Origin: DASRSE01 sp035656655
GTDB lineage: Bacteria > Planctomycetota > Planctomycetia > Pirellulales > DASRSE01
Reading direction: 5' to 3'
DNA: 11,651 nt
Assembly (NCBI GenBank): GCA_035656655.1
Contig: DASRSE010000155.1
Span: 1 to 11,651, forward strand
A model generated the notes under the pieces. That model had not been told where the DNA came from. It searched no databases and worked only from the letters and a program-made list of their open reading frames with translations. Below, piece after piece: positions 5,113-11,651 of the stretch (the first letter of the stretch is position 1; every line of letters begins with the position of its first letter). The position numbers were made by a program, and so were the translations under genes.

Positions 5113-6651
5113 TCACGTCCAAAATTGCCGATCCAGCATCCGATAGTTCATCGCCTCGTGCATGTGCTCAGGGCGAATCGTCTCGCTGGCGTCGATATCG
5201 GCAATCGTGCGGGCCACGCGGAGAATCTTGTCGTGCGCACGCGCGGACAGGCCGAACTCGTTCATCGTCGCGCGGAAAAGATTCATGCCGGCTTCGTCGA
5301 GCGCGCAAAACGCGCGAATTTGCCGCGTGGTCATCTGGCCATTCGCGCGCGTCGAACTATTCGCGAAGCGCTGCCGCTGGATCGCGCGGGCTGAGCTGAC
5401 CGCGGTCCGCATCTGGGCGCTGGTCGTGCCCGGCGCCGCGCTGGATAGTTCCTTGAAGGGGACCGCCGGCACTTCGATATGAATGTCGATTCGATCAAGC
5501 AGAGGACCGGAAATCTTGCTCATATAGCGTTCGACCTGCGGGACCGTGCAGTGGCATTCGCGGCGCGGATCGTTGCGATACCCGCAAGGGCACGGATTGA
5601 GGGCCGCGACCAGCATGAAATTCGCCGGAAAGGTGGTCGAATTGAGGGCCCGCGAGATCGTGACAGTGCCGTCTTCGAGCGGTTGCCGGAGCACCTCGAG
5701 CGTTCGCCGATTGAACTCCGGCAGTTCGTCCAAAAACAGGACGCCATTGTGAGAAAGGCTGATTTCGCCAGGCGAAGGGGTCGAGCCGCCGCCGACCAAG
5801 CCAGCGTCCGAAATGGTGTGATGGGGCGAGCGATACGGCCGCGTTGCCAGTAGCGGTTGGCCCGGCTTGAGCAAGCCCATCGCGCTATAAATGCGAGTCG
5901 TTTCGATCGACTCGCCCGAGGTCAACTCCGGCAGGATCGTCGGCACGCGTTTGGCGAGCATTGTCTTGCCGGAGCCGGGCGGCCCGAGCATGAGCAAATT
6001 GTGCGCGCCGGAGGCGGCGATCGTAATGGCGCGCTTCGCCATCTCTTGGCCGCGCACGTCGAGAAAATCGACCTCGTAATGGGCGTATTGCTCGAACCAT
6101 TCGTTCAACCGCGGCGGAGTTGGCTCGATCTCGATCGTGCCGGCGAAGAAAGCGACCGCTTGCGCCAAGCTCGAGACGGCGATCACCTCGATCCCCTCGA
6201 CGACAGCCGCCTCCGCCGCGCTGGCCGACGGGACGACCAGACCGCGCAGGCCGGACTGTTTCGCCAAGGCAATCGCCATCGACAACGCGCCGCGGGTCGG
6301 CCGCATCGCTCCATCCAAGGCCAATTCGCCGACGACCGCGTAGGCGTCAAACCGATCGCTCGTCAATTGGCCGCTGCCGGCCAGGAGCCCCAGCGTGATC
6401 GGCAAATCAAACGAGGCGGCTTGCTTGGGAAGCTCGGCCGGCGCAAGGTTGATCACTACCCGATCGTTCGGCAGGATATAGCCGGAGTTGACCATCGCCC
6501 GCTCGACACGGTGGGTGCTTTCCTTGACGGCGGCCTCGGGCAAGCCGACCAGGATGGTGCGCGGCAGCGCGCCGGGCGAGACGTCGACTTCGACTTCGAC
6601 GGGCAAGGCTTCGATGCCGAGCATCGAGAACGTGCGGAGTTTGGCCAACAT
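5113..6651 (-). CDS. comM: ComM/YifB-type AAA+ ATPase (Mg-chelatase-like)
   Basis: The 512-residue product matches full-length ComM/YifB proteins. The N-terminal domain (1-170) begins MLAKLRTFSMLGIEALPVEV and includes VVINLAPAELPKQAASFDL at 65-83, a Lon-like substrate domain. The AAA+ domain has Walker A GPPGSGKT at 223-230 and Walker B VLFLDE at 304-309, with RPYRSPHHTIS at 271-281 between them. NPCPCG at 352-357 and CHC at 366-368 form the family's cysteine cluster, and LDRID at 385-389 carries a likely arginine finger. The C-terminal lid (440-512) ends MNYRMLDRQFW. In studied bacteria ComM is a helicase that aids branch migration and integration of incoming DNA during transformation. I start it at the ATG at 6651, where homology begins; AGGGGA lies about 10 bases upstream, and the frame beyond it is not family-like. 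It is the last of three minus-strand genes, behind the restriction-modification pair. Confidence 0.93.
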   Translation of the reverse strand: MLAKLRTFSMLGIEALPVEVEVDVSPGALPRTILVGLPEAAVKESTHRVERAMVNSGYILPNDRVVINLAPAELPKQAASFDLPITLGLLAGSGQLTSDRFDAYAVVGELALDGAMRPTRGALSMAIALAKQSGLRGLVVPSASAAEAAVVEGIEVIAVSSLAQAVAFFAGTIEIEPTPPRLNEWFEQYAHYEVDFLDVRGQEMAKRAITIAASGAHNLLMLGPPGSGKTMLAKRVPTILPELTSGESIETTRIYSAMGLLKPGQPLLATRPYRSPHHTISDAGLVGGGSTPSPGEISLSHNGVLFLDELPEFNRRTLEVLRQPLEDGTVTISRALNSTTFPANFMLVAALNPCPCGYRNDPRRECHCTVPQVERYMSKISGPLLDRIDIHIEVPAVPFKELSSAAPGTTSAQMRTAVSSARAIQRQRFANSSTRANGQMTTRQIRAFCALDEAGMNLFRATMNEFGLSARAHDKILRVARTIADIDASETIRPEHMHEAMNYRMLDRQFWT

Positions 6652-6795
6652 CGCGAAAGCGTCCCCTGAGAATTCAGCCGACCGAAGCGCGCGAGGATAG
6701 GTGTGGGATCGGCCGTTTATTGTGATTCCCGACCGCTCGCGAAGCAAGCGGGCGGCGGGGAGCAAATCGCACCGTGGGGGGCATTGCCACCTGGG

Positions 6796-7532
6796 TTAAC
6801 GGCATTTGTGGGTCTTGGCGTGCGCCAGCGCATGCGCCGACAATCCCGCCGCAAACGGACCAAAACTCAGTTCGCGCAGGGGCTGCTGAACTTACCCGCG
6901 GGGCCGCCATCGCGGGGGGTCATCAGCAAGCAAGCGCCATCATAGAGTCGCTCGCGGAGCAGTTTCATCAACAGAATTTCGTAGCGCTTCGCATAGGACG
7001 CGCCTTGAAACTCGGGAAAGACTTTGAAATGAGGCTGTTTGGTTTTAACAGGCGCATTCGATTTCGGGCAGTCTTCCAGAATGAATACGTATCCGAGCCA
7101 AGGACGCGAGGAAGGCTGAAATGCCCCTTCGCGATACGCGGCCCAGAGATCGGTTGCATTCCCGAGCGCTTCTTCCGCGCGATTGTTGAAATTATTTCCG
7201 AATGAGGGGCCGACCTGAGCTTTGAATTCAATGAGCGCCAGAAGGTGGCCATCCGCGACGACGACGAGGTCCCATTCTTTCTCCGCGCGAAAAAAGCCCG
7301 GTAACTCGCGATTATCCTGCCAATAGACGTGCGCCTCGGGCACTCCGGCGTCGTAGAAAACTCGCCGGCAGATGTCCGTGAAGCCATCCAGATGTTTGCC
7401 GCCCGTCACGGCTGCGCGGAGTCCGGCGTCTTTGACTCCAGATTTGGCGCCTTGGCTTTCGCGCTGCGAATCTCTTGTGAGCCAGAACAATTTGATTGCC
7501 TCGCGCAACTGCTTTTGCAGCTTATCAGCCAT
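6796..7532 (-). pseudogene. PaeR7I/XhoI-type restriction endonuclease, frameshifted near the C-terminus
   Basis: The product resembles PaeR7I-family type II endonucleases, which cut CTCGAG. Key segments are AAVTGGKHLDGF at 40-51, ELPGFFRAEKEWDLVVV at 76-92, IEFKAQVGPSFGNNFNNR at 101-118 and EEALGNATDLW at 120-130. Asp88, Glu102 and Lys104 form the D-ExK catalytic set. The uninterrupted frame stops after 221 residues at TGA 6867-6869, ending SSPCAN. In the next frame, ELSFGPFAAG and a further alanine-rich helix of 25 residues in all run to TAA at 6796-6798. Joined with one added base near 6873-6879, the protein would be 245 residues, essentially the family length (about 246). The start ATG overlaps the methyltransferase stop by 8 bases, with GGAG 10 bases upstream, so translation is coupled. 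Catalytic residues precede the break, but the missing C-terminal helix probably impairs folding. A sequencing error is the main alternative. Confidence 0.85.
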
Positions 7533-8493
7533 CGAACACGATCTCCGTGTTTGTTTCGAGCGTGCGGCTGTCGCTCAGGCGGCGATGGGCGGCCTGCGCA
7601 TACGTCTCGTCGATCTCGTAGCCGATACTGTTGCGGCCGTGGAGCATCGCGGCGACGGCGGTCGTTCCGGTTCCTGAAAACGGATCGAGCACGGTGTCGC
7701 CGACAAAGCTGAACATGCGGATGAGCCGTTCGGCCAGATTAAGTGGGTACGGCGCAGGATGGTTTCGCGTCGAGGCGCCGGTGACGCCGGTCCAAATCTG
7801 TTGAAACCATTCCTTATGGTTCTCGTCGCGAATCACGCTCAACATGCGCGTCGCCACGGAAGGACTACGATAGCCGCCCGGTTTTCTCTGCATCAAGATG
7901 TATTCAATGTCATTCTTGATGACCGCGTTTGGTTCGTAGGGCTTGCCGAGAAAGCTCGATCCATTGCCGCTCGATTCGAAAACCGCATTCGCAATTTTGT
8001 GCCAGATAATTGGCGCTAAATTATCGAATCCTAGCAGGCGACAGTGTTCTTGAATCGAAGCATGCAAGGGAACGACCGTGTGGCGACCGCCATTCTTGCG
8101 CCGCGACAAGCAAACATCTCCCACCACGCAAATCAAGCGGCCGCCAGGCGTCAAAGCCCGAATACATTGATCCCACACTCGATCCAATTGCGACAGAAAT
8201 TCTTCGTAGTCCACAACGTGGCCAAGCTGCCCTGCTCCGCCGCGATATTCTTTCAGCGTCCAATAGGGAGGCGAGGTCAACACGAGTTGGACCGATTGAT
8301 CGGGCAAGTCCATGGAGCGCGCATCGCCCAAGCGCAGCGAGTGCCGCGTGGAAATCTTCCGTACGGCGGCCTCGATTTCATCCAATAGCCGCCCATTTTT
8401 TGCGAGCGCCGGCAAGGCGGTTTGCGCATCCTCGACCGCGCGCAACTCCTCGGGCAAGAAGGATTCGTGCTCGTGAGCCGTTTTAGCGATCAT
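7525..8493 (-). CDS. Type II DNA methyltransferase (beta-type amino-methyltransferase)
   Basis: The 322-residue enzyme should transfer a methyl group from SAM to an exocyclic amino group in DNA. The catalytic motif TSPPYW lies at 73-78, well before the SAM-binding motif DPFSGTGTT at 270-278, the beta order typical of N4-cytosine and some N6-adenine enzymes. LTPGGRLICVVGD at 114-126, IIWHKIAN at 162-169 and HPAPYPLNLAERLIRMFS at 245-262 agree with this class. The long stretch 130-245 probably holds target recognition. TSPPYW is most often seen in N4-cytosine enzymes. I chose the ATG at 8493, preceded by GGATGGA; an upstream ATG at 8553 adds residues unlike the family. It overlaps the endonuclease gene and probably protects the same site. 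It looks intact, so the host may be modified even though the nuclease is broken. Confidence 0.88.
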   Translation of the reverse strand: MIAKTAHEHESFLPEELRAVEDAQTALPALAKNGRLLDEIEAAVRKISTRHSLRLGDARSMDLPDQSVQLVLTSPPYWTLKEYRGGAGQLGHVVDYEEFLSQLDRVWDQCIRALTPGGRLICVVGDVCLSRRKNGGRHTVVPLHASIQEHCRLLGFDNLAPIIWHKIANAVFESSGNGSSFLGKPYEPNAVIKNDIEYILMQRKPGGYRSPSVATRMLSVIRDENHKEWFQQIWTGVTGASTRNHPAPYPLNLAERLIRMFSFVGDTVLDPFSGTGTTAVAAMLHGRNSIGYEIDETYAQAAHRRLSDSRTLETNTEIVFDG

Positions 8494-8611
8494 GATTCCA
8501 TCCGTTGCGCGGCGTGTAGGTAAGCTTTGCCTGGAACCGAGAGCGGCCGGCATTTTGAATGGACAATGGCCGCCGCGACAAACACGGCGATTCGCCTGGG
8601 GAACCTCGCCC

Positions 8612-8642
8612 GGCGTGGCCCTCCCGCAATCCCAGGCACGCC
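8612..8642 (-). repeat. Inverted repeat upstream of the methyltransferase
   Basis: GGCGTG at 8612-8617 matches CACGCC at 8637-8642, and adjacent CC/GG extend the stem across one bulged base. It lies about 120 bases before the methyltransferase start. It could be an operator for the restriction-modification genes, but no controller gene is adjacent. Confidence 0.3.
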
Positions 8643-8762
8643 TCCTCGTTGAATCGTGCGGGCGACGTTCTCCAAGGCTGAAACTATTGTTATAGCTCAG
8701 CCGCGACTCGGCAAGCCGCGCCTAACACGGGTGCGTGACCGATTGAATCAATTTGAACGGGC

Positions 8763-8790
8763 TTGACGATGGTACAGGCAAAGGAATAAA
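8763..8790 (+). promoter_or_regulatory. Possible sigma-70-like promoter of the P-type ATPase gene
   Basis: TTGACG at 8763-8768 and AATAAA at 8785-8790 are separated by 16 bases and match the consensus at five and four of six positions. If used, it would give a leader of roughly 265 bases before the ATG at 9061. In this GC-rich context it is one of few such pairs, but chance is not excluded. Confidence 0.22.
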
Positions 8791-9060
8791 GGTGAAGGGC
8801 GCTTTACGCCGGGCCGGCCGCCAATGAAGGGTTGAACGGCGGTTTCAAAAATGCCGTCGGCCGCGAACGGTATTGTCTGACTTGGCTGCGTGCCGCTTCC
8901 CTCGCTCGGGCGGCTGATCTCGCGGGAGTAGGGCCGCTGCGGCCAGCTGGATTCCGTGGTTCCTCTGTGAAAATCGCATGAAGTGGCTTGTCGGAATCGG
9001 CCGGTCCACTTACCTTGGGGCGGTGTCTGACCCCCGGTTTTCCGCAGCGTTCGACCGCCT

Positions 9061-11651
9061 ATGTCGCAAAAAGAGAGTCAGTTCTTCCGCCGTTTGCAGC
9101 CGCTCAAGAAGCGCTCCGAAGCGATCGCGGTCTCGCCGGCGCTGATTGATGCCGCGCGGAAGACCTCGGCCGAATTGCTCGGCACGCTCGGCGTAACCTT
9201 GGTCGGTCTTACCACCGAAGAAGCAGAAGAGCGCTTTGAACGTTTCGGCCCCAACGCGGTCGCCCAAGAAAAGCCCGAAACGTGGTTCATGCGGCTCGTC
9301 AAGACGACCCTGAATCCGCTGGTGATCTTGCTGGCCGTGCTGGCCGCAATCAATTTTTGGCAAGGCGAAACCGACTCCATCGCCGCCGGATTCATCATGA
9401 CGCTGATGGTCGTGCTCGGCGTGTCGCTCCGTTTTCTCCAAGAATCGCGGGCGGACTCGGCCGCCGCGCGGCTCAAGGCCATGATCAGCGTCACCGCGAC
9501 CGTCGTGCGCGACGGCCAACCGAAGGAAATCGCGCTCAAGGACATCGTACCCGGCGATATTGTCAGCCTGGCCGCGGGAGACATGATCCCGGCTGATATT
9601 CGCTTGCTGACGTCGAAAGACCTGTTCATTATTCAAGCCAGCTTGACTGGCGAGTCGCTGCCGGTCGAGAAGACCGATCTGCCGGAGACCCGGCCGACCG
9701 CGTCGGCGGTCGAGCTCTCGAACATTTGCTTTCTCGGCACCAGCGTCGAGAGCGGCTCGGCGACGGCGGTCGTCGTCGCGACCGGCTCGAATACCTACTT
9801 CGGCAGCATGGCCAGCAGCATCGTGGGGCAGGTTCCGCCGACGAGTTTTGACAAGGGAGTCAATCGCTTCACGTGGCTGATGATCCAGTTCATGGCGGTG
9901 ATGGTCCCGCTCGTGTTCATCTTGAACGGGGTGACCAAGCACGATTGGGGCGAGGCGTTCTTCTTTGCCGTTTCGATTGCGGTCGGCTTGACCCCGGAAA
10001 TGTTGCCGATGATCGTCTCGGTGAGCCTTTCCAAGGGCGCGCTGGCGATGTCGCGGAAGAAGGTGATCGTCAAACGGCTGAATTCGATTCAGAATCTCGG
10101 GGCGATGGACGTTCTGTGCACCGACAAGACCGGCACCTTGACGATGGACAAGGTGATCCTCGAGCGCTATTGCGACGTCGTCCGCGACTTGGACGATGGC
10201 GTGCTGACGAGCGCCTTTTTAATCAGCTATTTTCAAACCGGCCTGCGGAACGTGCTCGATCGGGCAATCCTCTCGCACGAAGAGATTCAGGTCGAATCGC
10301 GCGTTGGCGACCATATCAAATTCGATGAGATTCCGTTCGATTTTCAGCGCCGCATCATGTCGGTCGTCGTGCAGTTGCCCAACGGAAAACGCCGCTTGTT
10401 GACCAAGGGGGCGCCGGAAGAAGTCTTTCGCCGCAGTACGCGGTTCGAGTTGAACGGCGAAGTGCTCTCGATGGAGCAGGTCATCATCAACGACCTCAAG
10501 GAAGAATACGAGAGCTTGAGCGAAGACGGTTTTCGCGTGCTGGCGGTGGCGTATAAGGACCTGCCGGACAAGAATGCTTATTCCAAAGAGGACGAAAGCG
10601 ACTTGGTCTTGCAGGGCTACGTCGCGTTTCTCGACCCGCCGAAGGACACCGCGGCGCCGGCGATTGCGGCCTTGCAAAAGCACGGCGTGACCGTCAAGGT
10701 CCTGACCGGCGACAACGCCTTGGTCACGCGAAAGGTGTGTGGCGACGTGGGGCTGGCGACCGACCATTTGCTGACAGGGCAAGAAGTCGAGGCGATGAGC
10801 GACGCGCAATTGGCCGAGGCGGCCGAGCAGACGGTTCTGTTCGCCCGGCTGTCGCCCGCCCACAAACAGCGGATCATCAAAGCCCTGCAGAGCAAAAAGC
10901 ACGTTGTCGGGTTCATGGGGGACGGCATCAATGACGCGCCCGCGCTGCGCGCGTCGGACGTGGGCATTTCCGTCGATACGGCCGTCGATATTGCCAAGGA
11001 ATCGGCCGACTTGATTCTGCTCGAGAAGAGCCTGATGGTGTTGGAAGAAGGCATTCTCGACGGCCGCAAGGTTTTTGCCAACATCTTGAAATATATCCGG
11101 ATGGGCGCGAGTTCCAACTTCGGCAATATGTTCAGCGTGCTGGGGGCGAGCGCGTTTTTGCCCTTCTTGCCGATGAAGCCGATCCAGCTCTTGACCAACA
11201 ATCTGCTGTATGACTTTTCGCAAGTGCCGATTCCGGCCGATGACGTCGATGAAGAGCAAATCGCCAAGCCGCGGCCGTGGCTGATCGACGAAATCCGCCG
11301 CTTCATCTTCTTCATCGGGCCGATCAGTTCGATCTTCGACTACACGACGTTCTTTGTGATGCTGTATGTCTTCAAATGCTGGATTCTGCCGGGCGACGAT
11401 AGCGGGCTGCTCAACCACGGCCAACTGGTCAACGGCGTGCGCACGATTGCCGAGCACAAAGAGCGGCTGTTTCAGACCGGCTGGTTCGTCGAATCGTTGA
11501 TGACGCAGACGTTGATTATCCATGTGATCCGGACGAACAAAATTCCGTTCATCCAAAGCCGCGCGAGTTGGCCGCTGATTGTGACCACCGCGCTGATCAT
11601 GATGGTGAGCTGCTATTTGCCATTCTCGCCGATCGCGAATTTCTTGGGTCT
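9061..11651 (+). CDS. mgtA: MgtA-type magnesium-transporting P-type ATPase, 3' end cut by the window
   Basis: The visible 863 residues cover nearly all of a type IIIB P-type ATPase, which brings Mg2+ into the cell. Signatures appear in order: RFGPNAVAQE at 61-70, first membrane helix LNPLVILLAVLAAINFW at 84-100, TGES at 196-199 and GLTPEMLPMIV from 309. DKTGTLT follows with the phosphorylated Asp at 355, then KGAPE with Lys449, TGDN at 549-552 and GDGIND at 620-625. The sequence TPEMLPM in helix 4 is typical of the MgtA/MgtB group rather than calcium or heavy-metal pumps. The C-terminal helices continue to LPFSPIANFLGL at the edge; E. coli MgtA has about 898 residues, so some 30 are missing. 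An in-frame stop at 9028-9030 leaves ATG 9061 as the first start, without a clear Shine-Dalgarno sequence. It is divergent from the methyltransferase across a long spacer that may act as a leader. Confidence 0.93.
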   Translation, partial: MSQKESQFFRRLQPLKKRSEAIAVSPALIDAARKTSAELLGTLGVTLVGLTTEEAEERFERFGPNAVAQEKPETWFMRLVKTTLNPLVILLAVLAAINFWQGETDSIAAGFIMTLMVVLGVSLRFLQESRADSAAARLKAMISVTATVVRDGQPKEIALKDIVPGDIVSLAAGDMIPADIRLLTSKDLFIIQASLTGESLPVEKTDLPETRPTASAVELSNICFLGTSVESGSATAVVVATGSNTYFGSMASSIVGQVPPTSFDKGVNRFTWLMIQFMAVMVPLVFILNGVTKHDWGEAFFFAVSIAVGLTPEMLPMIVSVSLSKGALAMSRKKVIVKRLNSIQNLGAMDVLCTDKTGTLTMDKVILERYCDVVRDLDDGVLTSAFLISYFQTGLRNVLDRAILSHEEIQVESRVGDHIKFDEIPFDFQRRIMSVVVQLPNGKRRLLTKGAPEEVFRRSTRFELNGEVLSMEQVIINDLKEEYESLSEDGFRVLAVAYKDLPDKNAYSKEDESDLVLQGYVAFLDPPKDTAAPAIAALQKHGVTVKVLTGDNALVTRKVCGDVGLATDHLLTGQEVEAMSDAQLAEAAEQTVLFARLSPAHKQRIIKALQSKKHVVGFMGDGINDAPALRASDVGISVDTAVDIAKESADLILLEKSLMVLEEGILDGRKVFANILKYIRMGASSNFGNMFSVLGASAFLPFLPMKPIQLLTNNLLYDFSQVPIPADDVDEEQIAKPRPWLIDEIRRFIFFIGPISSIFDYTTFFVMLYVFKCWILPGDDSGLLNHGQLVNGVRTIAEHKERLFQTGWFVESLMTQTLIIHVIRTNKIPFIQSRASWPLIVTTALIMMVSCYLPFSPIANFLG

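Larger units (their letters stand above)
8494..9060. other. 567-bp divergent spacer without a gene
   Basis: I find no credible gene between the methyltransferase and the divergent P-type ATPase. The spacer holds an inverted repeat at 8612-8642 (GGCGTG/CACGCC), a hairpin at 8932-8944 (GGCCG-CTG-CGGCC), and an inverted repeat at 8981-9011 (AAGTGG/CCACTT). GGGG at 9017-9020 can pair with CCCC at 9031-9034 around GGTGTCTGA. It should contain the promoters of both flanking genes. I see no tRNA and nothing like the magnesium-sensing M-box. Confidence 0.5.

Noticed and set aside
5857..6669. 270-codon plus-strand open frame across comM
   Set aside because: The composition is random-looking and the minus strand encodes an intact, motif-complete ComM.
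8686..8720. TAGCTCAG followed by GC-rich bases, like a tRNA D-arm
   Set aside because: There is no matching acceptor stem, no GAGC closing the D-arm, and no T-loop GTTCRA at the right distance.
9010..9942. 310-codon minus-strand open frame at the start of the ATPase
   Set aside because: It is rich in Arg, Asp and His with no recognisable domain; it overlaps conserved ATPase sequence.
10219..11556. 445-codon open frame antisense to the P-type ATPase
   Set aside because: It is Arg/Gln/His-rich and mirrors strong ATPase codon use on the plus strand, where all P-type motifs are intact; it resembles no family.

Overview
The window looks like chromosomal DNA of a GC-rich bacterium, most likely a planctomycete. 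That assignment is an inference. It rests on a secreted protein resembling the DUF1080/LamG-like group, short lineage-type hypothetical proteins, long non-coding spacers rich in inverted repeats, weak Shine-Dalgarno use, and non-ATG starts. There is no rRNA, tRNA or CRISPR array.

Left part (1-3860). A minus-strand family-2 glycosyltransferase-like gene is divergent from a plus-strand histidine pair, hisI (step 3, GTG start) and hisG (step 1, long form with regulatory domain). A probable terminator and a secreted sugar-hydrolase-like/LamG-like protein follow hisG. A small single-pass membrane protein lies convergent to that secreted protein.

Middle part (3861-6651). A 440-bp spacer with an inverted repeat precedes a methyltransferase-like protein, best started at a TTG with a good ribosome binding site. 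Behind it lies a head-to-head pair of about 41-bp repeats that share both ends. Then comes minus-strand comM/yifB, a Mg-chelatase-like AAA+ ATPase.

Right part (6652-11651). Reading along the minus strand, a DNA methyltransferase overlaps a PaeR7I/XhoI-type restriction endonuclease gene by 8 bases, and comM lies further downstream. The endonuclease reading frame is broken about 25 codons before its natural end by what looks like the loss of one base. If real, this leaves an orphan modification enzyme with a dead or altered nuclease. Stretches of this locus are much poorer in GC than comM, which suggests acquisition. A 567-bp gene-free spacer separates it from a divergent MgtA-type P-type ATPase that runs off the right edge.

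The main points of interest are the frameshifted endonuclease, the methyltransferase class that does not obviously fit the XhoI family, the mirrored repeat pair at 4887-4994, and several small uncharacterised proteins. I did not find a wholly new multi-gene system.
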